Source of the DNA: Candidatus Gastranaerophilales bacterium
GTDB taxonomy: Bacteria; Cyanobacteriota; Vampirovibrionia; Gastranaerophilales; Gastranaerophilaceae
Reading direction: 5' to 3'
Length of the DNA: 51,075 nt
Assembly (NCBI GenBank): GCA_944325075.1
Contig: CALUYU010000008.1
Span: forward strand, 1-51,075
Both the position numbers and the translations under genes were made by a program. Below, piece by piece: positions 41,074 to 50,363 of the stretch. Each line of letters begins with the position of its first letter. The stretch's first letter is position 1. The notes beneath the pieces are model-generated. The model made no database searches. It saw only the letters and a program-made list of their open reading frames with translations, and was not told where the DNA came from.

Positions 41074-43341
41074 TTAGAATTTGTATTCAGGTATTACAAA
41101 CGGTTCATTATTTGCGTCCTTTTCGACAAATTTTAGGTAGTAATTCATTGCTTTTTCTTTTGATTCATTGTAAAACTTGTCTGAAATATATTTTTTGTGA
41201 AGTTCTGTCCGGTCGCCGGAATAATTCCCCATTGCTCCGGCATATGTTTCAAGAACATTTTTATCTAAACCGCCTCCGTATGCTTTTGTTTTTGCATCTG
41301 TTCCAGATGGTCTGATTTCTATATATTTGTCGGTAAATTCTAGATAAGTACCGTCACCGACAAATTTTATAGATTTTAGATTGTCAAATATAAGGCTTTT
41401 AAAAGAGTCGTTAAGCACTTCTTTAACATTTTCCAAAGTCATTAGCCCTTCTCTTACTGCAATAGCCATGGATAAGTAGAACAGATCATTCTTTGTTCTT
41501 TTGGCTTCTCCGGCTGTTTTTGCTTCCTTAAGCTTATTAATGTCAGGTTCTGATTCGTTGTAATAAGCAATATCTACCCTTGTATCATAACGTCCGACAA
41601 TTTCATCCTTATCGAAAATTTCTTTTAAATAATCAGATAGCGGAATATTTTTAAGCTTGGAAATTAATGCAGAGGCAACAATAATAGCTTCAGTAGCACT
41701 TTTTTCTCTCATTGCAACAGCAGATCGTCCGGCAAGTGATTTAATTAAATCTTCTGTTCCCATAATCATACCGCCGGATTCTTCTCCGCCAAAGAGGAGA
41801 CGTGGATTTTTCCCAAGGTTTATTGAATTGCCAAAAACGTCGTCAACAACAACATTTTTTCCCGGATGTAATTTTAACTGCAATTCAACCTTTTTCATAA
41901 TGTTGGCAATTTCTTTGAAACCTACAGGTACATTTACCACTTTAACACCGTGTTTTTTCGCCCATTCATCCCAGGAAAGCGCTGACGCCGTTGTTTTAAT
42001 CATAAAGCGAGGATGATTATCCCAAAGATTTTCGTCTTTAAGCTGTTTAGCCCAAAAATCCATTAGCATTAGGAATGCTTGATTTGCTGTAAATACAGAG
42101 AGAAGAGTCTTTTCATCCAGCTGAACATAATCAATCCCATTTTCTTCAAGATAAGATTTTCTCTCAATGCTTTCTGTTTGTGTAATTGTAAGCCGGTCAT
42201 GATCCGGATCTGTAATTAAAACAGCTGTTCCTAATGGCATATTTTTTAACTTTTCTTCATAGTGGAGAGTTTCAATTACCGGGAAAAATTTTTCCCCGTT
42301 TTTACGTTTTGCAAGAACTGTCGCGTCTACCGAATAATCATAGAACGCTTTTTCTCCCTTTGGTGTTTCGTCATATTTTCCTATAGAATGGAAAAAAGGA
42401 TCCTCTTCTATGTTAAACCATACAAATTTATCCGATATTTTAAGTTTATCAAGAACTCTCGAAAGTGTTCTGTATGCAGATCCGCCAACATTTTCGATGA
42501 CTATTTTTTGCTTAAAGTTTTTAATCATATTAAGATTAATTTCTTTTGCAACACCTGATTTAAGATATTCAACATACAAGTCAACCCCGTCATCAAGTTT
42601 TGTCATAATCTTTTCATCAATAAGCGGATTGTCTTTTGCTGCAATTTTGATTTCATAAGAGCCATTCTTTTCTGTTTCGTCAAAGATTTCCTGAATTTTA
42701 TCGACAAACTCAAGAGATTCTTCAGGCAAATACTGTGAACCTTGCGAATTTAAATCTTTTGTTGCATTTTTTACAGAAATTCCATGGCTTGAAGTAATAT
42801 ATTCCCCGCCAACAAGGTCAAGTTTGAAAGCCAAAAAAGAGGCAAGCCAGATTGGAATAGTTTTTCTTTCCTGAGGGACAATTGTTTTAATCCCTTGCGC
42901 AGCCTGAACCCTTGCTATTGCATCCAGAAACAGTGCTGAATTATATCTGACTTCTCTTCCTGCAACTTTTAAAATCTCTTTCCCTGAATATTTTTCTTTT
43001 GCAACAAGAGCTTTTGCAAGTGTTGCAAGCACTATACCAACAAGGTTAATAGGAAATCTTGTATCCTGAGGATATAAAATATTTTGCGGCCCTCTTATTC
43101 CGGCTGTTGAAACTTTAGCCTCCTTGGAGTAGTTCGCAAACCAATCATATAAATTTAACCCTTCAGGATTTTTTGTTTTATCATATGGCTTCAAATGTTC
43201 TTTTTTTAGGGTGAATGTGAATTCCCCGTCATTGGAAAAATCCATTAAATTTAATTCTTTTATATAATCAGGTGTTTTATCATAAACACGTTTAAATAAT
43301 TCATTTTCAAGTTGATTGGTCGATTTTTTACACTCTTTCAT
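41074..43341 (-). CDS. Phosphohexomutase (phosphoglucomutase/phosphomannomutase family)
   Basis: A large (755-residue) alpha-D-phosphohexomutase interconverting hexose 1- and 6-phosphates. The catalytic phosphoserine loop is YITSSHGIS near 180-188 (instead of the usual TASHNP), the metal-binding loop is DPDHDR near 377-382, the sugar loop FGGEESGGM near 513-521, and the phosphate loop RPSGTDAKTK near 674-683. It is 150-200 residues longer than standard PMM/PGM. The longer form and SSHG loop suggest a separate subfamily, so the exact hexose is uncertain. It could feed sugar nucleotides to the glycan cluster. Confidence 0.87.
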   Translation of the reverse strand: MKECKKSTNQLENELFKRVYDKTPDYIKELNLMDFSNDGEFTFTLKKEHLKPYDKTKNPEGLNLYDWFANYSKEAKVSTAGIRGPQNILYPQDTRFPINLVGIVLATLAKALVAKEKYSGKEILKVAGREVRYNSALFLDAIARVQAAQGIKTIVPQERKTIPIWLASFLAFKLDLVGGEYITSSHGISVKNATKDLNSQGSQYLPEESLEFVDKIQEIFDETEKNGSYEIKIAAKDNPLIDEKIMTKLDDGVDLYVEYLKSGVAKEINLNMIKNFKQKIVIENVGGSAYRTLSRVLDKLKISDKFVWFNIEEDPFFHSIGKYDETPKGEKAFYDYSVDATVLAKRKNGEKFFPVIETLHYEEKLKNMPLGTAVLITDPDHDRLTITQTESIERKSYLEENGIDYVQLDEKTLLSVFTANQAFLMLMDFWAKQLKDENLWDNHPRFMIKTTASALSWDEWAKKHGVKVVNVPVGFKEIANIMKKVELQLKLHPGKNVVVDDVFGNSINLGKNPRLLFGGEESGGMIMGTEDLIKSLAGRSAVAMREKSATEAIIVASALISKLKNIPLSDYLKEIFDKDEIVGRYDTRVDIAYYNESEPDINKLKEAKTAGEAKRTKNDLFYLSMAIAVREGLMTLENVKEVLNDSFKSLIFDNLKSIKFVGDGTYLEFTDKYIEIRPSGTDAKTKAYGGGLDKNVLETYAGAMGNYSGDRTELHKKYISDKFYNESKEKAMNYYLKFVEKDANNEPFVIPEYKF

Positions 43342-43494
43342 ACTATTCTCCCTTCTGTTAGTGTTTATTATACACGAAATAAATAAATAAGTGAATAGGA
43401 TAATAGAAAAAATCCCTTTATTGGCATATCTTTATATTGAAACTCTCAAGTTTTTGTGTTAGTATTTTAAGTACGTATAGGGAGTATGTTAGTT

Positions 43495-44184
43495 ATGTCA
43501 AAAGAGAAAGAAAAAAAATCTTATACAAAACGAACTAATGAACAATTCAATAATTGGCGCAGATTATTCCAAATTCTTGTATGTAAAGTATTCTATATGA
43601 TACGTTTCAAACTGGTATACCGATTGGAAGTTCATGGTATGGAAAATGTTCCGGAAGATAATGCATACATCGTCTGCCCAAATCATCTCTCTACATTGGA
43701 TCCTCCGTTAATGGTAGGAATTTTTAAAAGAAGTGTTTCTTTTATGGCAAAAAAAGAATTATTTGATATAAAATTTTTGCGTTGGTGGATTGACTGGCTG
43801 GGAGCTTTTGCTGTAAATCGTGAAAGTCTTGGTCCTTCAACAATAAAAACAGTCATGGAAATTAAAAAAAGCGATTGGGTTTTTGGTATATTTCCTCAAG
43901 GAACCCGAGGGGTTCCCGGGGAAATCCGCGGGGTAACCAGAGGTTTTGCCGGGTTAGCAAAAATTACTAAATGCGCTATTCTACCGGTTGGAATTACCGG
44001 TACTGATCAGGTTAAACGTATTCCGTTTACCGGTAAAATTGTTGTTAATATTGGCAAACCTATCCCTTATAGTGATGATGTTGATGGTATGGTTGATGCC
44101 TGGATAAAATCTATTCAGGATTTGACCGGATTTAAATATATTCCTGACGCTGAGGTGGAAAAGATTGGAGTTGAGAATGAGTAA
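43495..44184 (+). CDS. PlsC-type 1-acylglycerol-3-phosphate acyltransferase
   Basis: Membrane-associated acyltransferase for phosphatidic acid synthesis, about 229 residues. The H-x4-D catalytic motif is NHLSTLDPP (His64, Asp69) and the glycerophosphate-binding motif FPQGTRG lies near 132-138, with Gln in place of the usual Glu. PVGITGTDQ is motif IV-like. ATG 43495 is chosen over ATG 43486 because GGGAG at 43480-43484 is correctly spaced only for the former. It overlaps the second acyltransferase by 8 bases. Confidence 0.9.
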   Translation: MSKEKEKKSYTKRTNEQFNNWRRLFQILVCKVFYMIRFKLVYRLEVHGMENVPEDNAYIVCPNHLSTLDPPLMVGIFKRSVSFMAKKELFDIKFLRWWIDWLGAFAVNRESLGPSTIKTVMEIKKSDWVFGIFPQGTRGVPGEIRGVTRGFAGLAKITKCAILPVGITGTDQVKRIPFTGKIVVNIGKPIPYSDDVDGMVDAWIKSIQDLTGFKYIPDAEVEKIGVENE

Positions 44185-44887
44185 AAAAGAAAGAAATTAT
44201 AACAGACGTTATGCCTCTGAATATAATATTTTCAGATCTATGTGGTATATGACCTTTTTATATACAGTTGTAATTCCGTTTTTCTCTATATTTTACGATT
44301 ACGAAATAACAGGCCGCGAAAACCTGCCAAAGTGGAATAAAAAAGATAAGTATATTTTTACGGCTAATCACGTCTCAATTTTTGATCCGTTCCTGGTTCC
44401 GCTGGCTGTTAGAAAGCTTATTGCTTTTATGGCTAAGAAAGAACTTTTTGACAATAAAGAAAAATTCAGCGGACTTATTAAAACTCTGGGTGCCTTCTCT
44501 GTAGACCGCACAAAACCTGAAATTGCTACATTTAAAACAGTTCGTGATATTTTTACAACAAGCTGGTCTTTAGGCGTATTCCCTCAAGGTGGCACAAAAC
44601 CATACGGAAAACTTGAGGAAATTAAAAAGGGTTTTGTTGTTATTGCCAAAAACGCAAAGGCTGATATTATTCCGGTTGCAATTGGGGGATTTACCGGATA
44701 TCCTCAGTTAAAACCGTTTAAAAAACAAAAGGTAAGACTGCATATATGTAAACCGATTTCTTATAAACTTCCTATAGATGAAGTTATTTATCAGTGGTGT
44801 GAAGAAATCTCCAAAAATGCAGAGTATGAAAATTTATGTCCTAAACCTGTTCACGCTGATGAGCAGCAGGATTTAGTTAATGCATAA
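44177..44887 (+). CDS. PlsC-type acyltransferase, second copy
   Basis: A paralogous acyltransferase of about 236 residues with NHVSIFDPF (His65, Asp70), FMAKKELFDNKEKF, and FPQGGTKPYG at the place of FPEGTRS. The motif III change (GGTK for GTR) is unusual. ATG 44177 with GGAG just upstream inside the preceding gene is the better start; a TTG at 44165 is also in frame. Tandem PlsC paralogs suggest different acyl donors or acceptors. Confidence 0.87.
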   Translation: MSKKERNYNRRYASEYNIFRSMWYMTFLYTVVIPFFSIFYDYEITGRENLPKWNKKDKYIFTANHVSIFDPFLVPLAVRKLIAFMAKKELFDNKEKFSGLIKTLGAFSVDRTKPEIATFKTVRDIFTTSWSLGVFPQGGTKPYGKLEEIKKGFVVIAKNAKADIIPVAIGGFTGYPQLKPFKKQKVRLHICKPISYKLPIDEVIYQWCEEISKNAEYENLCPKPVHADEQQDLVNA

Positions 44888-45040
44888 AATATTTTTAAAT
44901 ATAAATTCTTTGTCAGCTTCTGTCTGCAGTTGATTTTATCTTAATGGTTTGTTGTTTTTAATTAATTTATTACGTGACAAAAAGAGTTTTTGTTAAAAGG
45001 CTATGAATCCGTGATGTTTGGAACTTTAGATCATTATACC

Positions 45041-45069
45041 AAAAAACTCCCGGAAATTCGGGAGCTTTT
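45041..45069. terminator. Bidirectional intrinsic terminator
   Basis: AAAAAACTCCCG-GAAATT-CGGGAGCTTTTT lies between the plsC pair (+) and the HEAT-repeat gene (-). Nothing else supportable is in 44888-45129. Confidence 0.88.
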
Positions 45070-45129
45070 TGTCGCTGTCTTATTTAAAGAAAGGAATTTT
45101 TATGTTTTTTTTTAGCGTTTTCTTATTTG

Positions 45130-46308
45130 TTATGCGGCTTGTTGTTCCGGTACTGTAGTTTCCGGAGCAGCAGCTTGGGCCGGCATATCTTCAAGCTGGT
45201 TTAGTTTTGCTAATGCTGCGGTTGCTGCTTCCTGAACTCCTTTATCCTGATCTTTTTGTGCAATTGTAAAGATTGTGTTCAGGTCTTTTTTGTAGCTTGG
45301 GTTTTGGATATAACTTAAAGCTTCAATTGCAGATGTTCTAACCATTGCATTTGGGTTGTTCTTCAGCTGTTCAACTATAGTTACGGCTCCAGGAAGTTCT
45401 GTTAAAGGAACTGTTGAGTTAGTCAATTTTTGAACTTCATCTCCGTAAAGTTTCTGCATTATTGCAGTTGTGAACATTGCAAAACTTTTATTTCTTTCAG
45501 CTTGTTCGTATGGAGAAATTGTCATTGCCAATTTCTTTTCATCTTCAGTCATTTGCTGGTTAGCAAACAATTTTTGTCTTGCGGCTTTTTGAGCTTCTGT
45601 CGGGCCTGCAAGTGTGCTTGTATCAGCTGTTATAATATTATTTAAAGCGTCGATAACTTTAGTGTCTAATAATTCTGTAGCTTTTTGAGGTTCATCTTTA
45701 ACCATATTAGCTATTTCTTCCATAGCTGCGGCCTGAACTTCATAATCAGGGTTTGTTAATTTTGCTATAAAAGCGTTAAGGTCAACCTGTGGAGTAACAG
45801 GAGCCGGAGCTACCACTTCAACCGGTTTTTCTTCTTTAGGAGCTTCTGTTTTTACTTCAGAACTAACCGGAGTTGGTTCTTTCTTTTCTTCTACTTTAGG
45901 AGCTTCTGTAACTACCGGAGCCGGTGGAACAATTTGTGGAGCCGGTGCTGCCGGAATTTCCTGAACAACCGGAGTTTGAACTGTTTCAGCTTGAGGAGCT
46001 TGTGCTACTGTAGGCGGAACCATTACCGGGATTTGTGGCGCCGGCATTTCCGGAGTTGTTATGCTTGGTGGCATGTAATATGGTTGAACCGGAGCTTGCG
46101 GATAGCTGTATAGCTGGCCTTGCGGATAATTGTAGTATGGCATTGTCGGTGTAGCATACTGTGGAACTTGTGTTGATACCGGTACCTGATATTGAGATGT
46201 TTGGGCCGGTACATTGACCATTGGATTGTGAACATCAATTTTTACTGCATTATAGTTCGGTTGTTGCGGAACTTGCAGATAATTGGGTAAATTTGGAATT
46301 TGCATCAT
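45130..46308 (-). CDS. Proline/glutamine-rich HEAT-repeat protein
   Basis: A 392-residue protein of two halves. Residues 1-170 are low-complexity, rich in Pro, Gln, Tyr, Val and later Glu/Lys (NYLQVPQQPNY, YPQGQLYSYPQAP, then EEKKEPTPV). Residues about 180-375 are alpha-helical repeats of HEAT type (NPDYEVQAAAMEEIANMV, NPNAMVRTSAIEALSYI, KDQDKGVQEAATAALAKL). There is no signal peptide or enzyme motif. It is probably a protein-binding scaffold; I cannot name the partner. ATG 46308 with AAAGGA upstream is preferred to TTG 46326. Confidence 0.75.
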   Translation of the reverse strand: MMQIPNLPNYLQVPQQPNYNAVKIDVHNPMVNVPAQTSQYQVPVSTQVPQYATPTMPYYNYPQGQLYSYPQAPVQPYYMPPSITTPEMPAPQIPVMVPPTVAQAPQAETVQTPVVQEIPAAPAPQIVPPAPVVTEAPKVEEKKEPTPVSSEVKTEAPKEEKPVEVVAPAPVTPQVDLNAFIAKLTNPDYEVQAAAMEEIANMVKDEPQKATELLDTKVIDALNNIITADTSTLAGPTEAQKAARQKLFANQQMTEDEKKLAMTISPYEQAERNKSFAMFTTAIMQKLYGDEVQKLTNSTVPLTELPGAVTIVEQLKNNPNAMVRTSAIEALSYIQNPSYKKDLNTIFTIAQKDQDKGVQEAATAALAKLNQLEDMPAQAAAPETTVPEQQAA

Positions 46309-46464
46309 TTTATTTTTTCCTTTCAATAAATAATTTTGTCTATTCCTATTCTACCCTTTAAATACTCCTCAAGAAAATAAATTGCTATATTTCGGAAATA
46401 TTTTAATAATTCTTAACAATTGTTTAAGTTAATACCAAACAAAAATGCGGCTATTGTTGTATTT

Positions 46465-46493
46465 TTGAGATTTAAAAATATTTGTGATATAAT
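46465..46493 (+). promoter_or_regulatory. Promoter of the transketolase-ftsEX unit
   Basis: TTGAGA (46465-46470), 17-bp spacer, TATAAT (46488-46493) with the extended TGA. A 54-base stretch separates it from the ATG and contains AGAGGGAAA. Confidence 0.72.
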
Positions 46494-46547
46494 TTGGTTA
46501 GGGTATAAGATATCCTGAAAAATTAATTAGAGGGAAATGTATAAAAC

Positions 46548-47510
46548 ATGTTGTTAAATGTAAATGAACGCCGGTCTATCAGAAGTGCTTTCGGAAAGGC
46601 TCTTGCAGAGGCCGGGAGGAAAAATTCTAATATTGTAGTTTTGGATGCAGATCTGGCATGCTCAACTCAAACTGCAACATTTGCTAAAGAATTTCCTGAT
46701 CGTTTTTTTGATATGGGAATTGCAGAACAGGATATGATGGCTACCGCCGCAGGTCTTGCCTCAACCGGTAAAATTCCTTTTGCCGCAACTTTTGCAATGT
46801 TTGCAACTGCAAGACCTTATGATCAGATCAGAAATTCAATATGTTATCCCGAATTTAATGTAAAGATCGTCGGCACACATGGCGGTGTTACTGTTGGAGA
46901 AGACGGTGCAAGCCATCAGGCTCTGGAAGATATTTCTCTTATGCGCGGCTTGCCGAATATGTCTGTAATTGTTCCGGCTGATTGTCGTGAATGTGAAGAG
47001 GTTATTAAATTTGCAGCGGAAAATTACGGGCCTATGTATATCAGGATACCTAGAACTAATGTATGTGATATATTTGACGAAAATTACGAATTTGATTTCT
47101 GTAAAGCTCGTGTTATAGAAGAAGGTTCTGATGTAACGGTTATTACTAACGGAGAAACTCTGGCTGAAGTTATTCAGGCTGGAGAAATGCTTAAAAAAGA
47201 CGGTTATTCGGTTCAGATACTTCATGTTCCTGTTGTAAAGCCTCTTGATGATGCCACTATTATTGAAAAAGCTAAGCAGACAAAATTTGTAATTACTGTT
47301 GAAAACCATTCTATTATAGGTGGTTTGGGAAGCGCTGTATGCGAACTGCTTTCTTATTACTACCCGATGCCGGTTATAAGGTTCGGGGTTAATGATACTT
47401 TCGGACAAAGTGGAAAATGGGATGAACTCTTAGACTATTACGGATTAAGTGCCGAAAAACTTGCTAAAAATATCAAAAAACAAATTGATAGATATCGTTT
47501 AGTAAAATAA
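46548..47510 (+). CDS. Transketolase C-terminal subunit
   Basis: A 320-residue split transketolase beta half: pyrimidine-binding domain (IVVLDADLACSTQT, MGIAEQDMMATAAGLASTGKIPF, with Glu in GIAEQ for ThDP activation; GTHGGVTVGEDGASHQALEDI) and the C-terminal transketolase domain (VTVITNGETLAEVIQAGEML). In most genomes with split transketolase the N-terminal half is directly upstream. Here the upstream gene is the HEAT-repeat protein on the other strand, so the partner must be elsewhere. Acts in the pentose phosphate pathway or a related ketol transfer. Confidence 0.88.
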   Translation: MLLNVNERRSIRSAFGKALAEAGRKNSNIVVLDADLACSTQTATFAKEFPDRFFDMGIAEQDMMATAAGLASTGKIPFAATFAMFATARPYDQIRNSICYPEFNVKIVGTHGGVTVGEDGASHQALEDISLMRGLPNMSVIVPADCRECEEVIKFAAENYGPMYIRIPRTNVCDIFDENYEFDFCKARVIEEGSDVTVITNGETLAEVIQAGEMLKKDGYSVQILHVPVVKPLDDATIIEKAKQTKFVITVENHSIIGGLGSAVCELLSYYYPMPVIRFGVNDTFGQSGKWDELLDYYGLSAEKLAKNIKKQIDRYRLVK

Positions 47511-47532
47511 TTATTAAAAGGATTTTATAAAC

Positions 47533-48210
47533 ATGATACAATTCAGATCAGTTACCAAAAAATACAAAAACGGCAATTATGCCCTAAAAAATGTTAACCT
47601 TGATATATTATCAGGAGAATTTGTTTTTGTCGTTGGCGCCTCGGGGGCTGGAAAATCTACTTTAATGAAACTTCTTTACCATGAGGAGTGCCCTACAAGC
47701 GGAACAGTTACTATTGGCGGAATTAATATTGCAAATTTATCCAATGATAAGGTGCCCAGCCTTAGAAGATGTATGGGAATTGTTTTCCAGGATTACAAAC
47801 TTTTGCAGAACATGAGTGTATATGACAATGTTGCATATGTAATCAGAACACTTGGGATAAGTTCAAGAGAAATTCATGCCAGAGTAACCGGAGCATTAAA
47901 AATAGTCGGACTTGAGCATAAAATTCATGCTACTCCGGCTGAATTGTCCGGCGGCGAGCAGCAGAGAGTCGGGATTGCCCGTGCAATTGTGAACGGCCCT
48001 CCTTTGCTTATTGCAGACGAGCCTACCGGGAATCTGGATCCGAAAAATTCTTTGGAGATTATGCAGATTTTGGATCAGATTAATCAACGCGGAATTACGG
48101 TTATTGTTTCTACTCACGATAACGCGATGGTTGATTACTTTAGAAAAAGAGTTATTACTCTTGATAAGGGTGAAATTGTAAGAGATATTCAAGCAGGTAC
48201 ATATGAATAA
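47533..48210 (+). CDS. ftsE: FtsE, cell-division ABC ATPase
   Basis: A 225-residue ABC ATPase that with FtsX controls septal peptidoglycan hydrolases. It opens MIQFRSVTKKYKNGNYALKNVNLDI, typical of FtsE, with Walker A GASGAGKST near 37-45, Q-loop QDYKLLQNMSVYDNV, signature LSGGEQQRV near 138, Walker B LLIADEPTGNLD near 158, and H-loop STHD. It is 22 bases downstream of the transketolase gene and overlaps ftsX by 8 bases. Confidence 0.95.
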   Translation: MIQFRSVTKKYKNGNYALKNVNLDILSGEFVFVVGASGAGKSTLMKLLYHEECPTSGTVTIGGINIANLSNDKVPSLRRCMGIVFQDYKLLQNMSVYDNVAYVIRTLGISSREIHARVTGALKIVGLEHKIHATPAELSGGEQQRVGIARAIVNGPPLLIADEPTGNLDPKNSLEIMQILDQINQRGITVIVSTHDNAMVDYFRKRVITLDKGEIVRDIQAGTYE

Positions 48211-49111
48211 ACAGAAATCTAAAATAAAAAAGGAAGTAAAAAAACACATCCCTAAAGACTGGTTGTGTGAATTAAGAATACTATACAGATTGTCTATGGA
48301 AACGTTTAACGATATAAAACGGACCGGGATTGTAAATATTGTTATTATAACAACAATGGCTGCAATTTTAACGATATTCGGTGCTTGTTTCAGGTCGGCA
48401 ATGTCAATTTCTTCTTTTGCACATGAATTAGGAAATGTTTTGGAAATTTCTGTTTACCTTAAAGCAGATGCTGATCCTAATATGGTTAAAACAAGGGTTA
48501 GTGAATTTAAGCATGTTGAAAGTGTAAAAATTATTCCTAAGGCGGAATCTTGGGCGGATTTAAAAAGAGAGATGAAACTTCCGGATATATCAAACCCGCT
48601 TCCGGATACTTTGCATGTAAAGGTTGACAAACCAGAGAATATAGATTCTGTTTTTAATAATATTAAACAGTTGAAATCGGTTGAAGATATGAGCTATGCA
48701 CAGCAGCTGGCTAAAAAAATTCAAATGTTAAATCATGTAGTTAATACAATAACCGTTTTAGTAGTAATTATTTTAGGCATGCTGACTATTACAATTATTA
48801 ATAATACTATTCAGCTTGTAATTCAGTCAAGAAAAGATGAAATTGAAATAATGAGGCTTATGGGTGTAAGCAACTGGTATATAAGATTTCCGTTTATAAT
48901 GCAGGGTGCTTTTTACGGATTTACCGGATCTGTTCTTGCATTTATTCCTCTCCATTTTGTTGAGAACGGCCTTATGCATATGCATAAGTTCTTCATGGTT
49001 CCGACACCTATGTATGCCCAGACTGTTGTCGCTCTTACAATGTTTGGCATGGGAATTCTCTTTGGAGCGGGCGGAAGCTTTTTGTGTATTAAGAAACATT
49101 TACAAGTGTAG
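48203..49111 (+). CDS. ftsX: FtsX, cell-division permease-like protein
   Basis: A 302-residue membrane partner of FtsE with four membrane helices (about 45-70, 180-205, 230-255, 270-295). The periplasmic loop between the first two has the usual EISVYLKADADPNMVKTRVSEF and KHVESVKIIPKAESWADLKREM. The cytoplasmic NNTIQLVIQSRKDEIEIMRLMGVSNWYIRFPF block is highly typical of FtsX. It overlaps ftsE. Confidence 0.95.
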   Translation: MNKQKSKIKKEVKKHIPKDWLCELRILYRLSMETFNDIKRTGIVNIVIITTMAAILTIFGACFRSAMSISSFAHELGNVLEISVYLKADADPNMVKTRVSEFKHVESVKIIPKAESWADLKREMKLPDISNPLPDTLHVKVDKPENIDSVFNNIKQLKSVEDMSYAQQLAKKIQMLNHVVNTITVLVVIILGMLTITIINNTIQLVIQSRKDEIEIMRLMGVSNWYIRFPFIMQGAFYGFTGSVLAFIPLHFVENGLMHMHKFFMVPTPMYAQTVVALTMFGMGILFGAGGSFLCIKKHLQV

Positions 49112-49116
49112 AGTTT

Positions 49117-50352
49117 ATGAATACTGTAATATTAGTAACTGACAGCATTGATATTAAAAAAAAATTGCAGGAAAATCTGGTTTTACTCAGAGAGACCGAT
49201 AAAATTCTTGCGGTTAATTATGAAAATGCTCAGGATGTTTTATATGATATACGGCCTGAAATAGTTATTGTTCATGAAAATGAAAACAGAGACAAAACTT
49301 TTAAGTTGATAAAGTATATTAAATCCAAGAAGATTTTTGATTTGTCAAGTATAATTCTTTATGCAAACAAGTTTGACCGGGATTTTGTGTTGGAAGCATA
49401 CGATGAGGGAATAGAAGATTACATTACAGATGGGGACGATCCGACCGGGATGCTTATTCGTACTATTAACTGCATAAAAAAATCCGGTTTGATAAATAAA
49501 ATTAAAAATTTAAAAAACTATTTGGGTTGTTATGGCATTGTCGATAATAAAACCGGTTTTTATAGTCCAAAGTTTGCTCGTGAAATTTTTGAAATGGAAC
49601 TTCTCAATGGCAATTTTAACAATGGTTGCTACATGATAATAGCTCCGGATGAAGAAGGGAAAAAGGAGTTTACAGAAGAAAAGATTGTGGCGGCTATTGA
49701 AGAAACAATAAGAATTGATGATACTGTTGCAAAGATTTCATCGTTTAGGTATGGAATTCTTTTAAAAACCGGGGTTGATGGAGCAATAAATGTTTTAAAT
49801 AAAATTAAAGCACTTCTTTCATATAAATGTACTATAAAAGCGGGTATTACAATGATAGATAGTAAAAAGTTTCAAGAAATTGAAAAGAAGGCTGTTTGTT
49901 CACTTAATAATGCTTTGTTAACGAATAGGGATTATAGTATTTATTCCGGGGATGATATGGAAAATGATGACTGGCTTTCAATACCTGATAAGGGGGAGAA
50001 AAATTATAAATTTTTTAAAAAAGCTTTTGATCAAAAATTGGAAAAAGTTATTGCCCCTGTTTTTTACAGATTGCAGAAAAGTTATGAAGAGAAGCTTTCC
50101 GGAGTCAGAATTGAACAGTTTACGGATGAGCAGCAGAGCATTTTCAGGCTTATAAAAGGCAAAAATGAAAGTCGTTTAACAATTGTTTCACCTGGATTTT
50201 CAAAGGTAATAGTTTATATAGTTCATTCTGGTTTAGATTCGCCTGAAAACAGAGAAATATCTTTGCCTTTAAATGTTGTTACCCCGCAAAAAATTTCAGA
50301 ACTTGTAGAAGGCTTTATTAATGAGTTTATGTGTGTATATACCGGTAATTAA
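49117..50352 (+). CDS. Degenerate receiver-GGDEF regulatory protein
   Basis: A 411-residue cytoplasmic protein 5 bases after ftsX. Residues 1-125 look like a response-regulator receiver fold (PEIVIVHENENRDKTFKLIKYIKS, AYDEGIEDYITDGDDPTGML), but the phospho-acceptor Asp position reads HEN. Residues about 145-275 look like a GGDEF fold (NKTGFYSPKFAREIFEMEL, TVAKISSFRYGILLKTGV) in which GG(D/E)EF is SSFRY, so no cyclase activity is expected. The last 110 residues are unassigned (helical then beta-rich). It may be a protein-interaction regulator linked to FtsEX; this is inference from position. Confidence 0.62.
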   Translation: MNTVILVTDSIDIKKKLQENLVLLRETDKILAVNYENAQDVLYDIRPEIVIVHENENRDKTFKLIKYIKSKKIFDLSSIILYANKFDRDFVLEAYDEGIEDYITDGDDPTGMLIRTINCIKKSGLINKIKNLKNYLGCYGIVDNKTGFYSPKFAREIFEMELLNGNFNNGCYMIIAPDEEGKKEFTEEKIVAAIEETIRIDDTVAKISSFRYGILLKTGVDGAINVLNKIKALLSYKCTIKAGITMIDSKKFQEIEKKAVCSLNNALLTNRDYSIYSGDDMENDDWLSIPDKGEKNYKFFKKAFDQKLEKVIAPVFYRLQKSYEEKLSGVRIEQFTDEQQSIFRLIKGKNESRLTIVSPGFSKVIVYIVHSGLDSPENREISLPLNVVTPQKISELVEGFINEFMCVYTGN

Positions 50353-50363
50353 AGGAGAAATTT

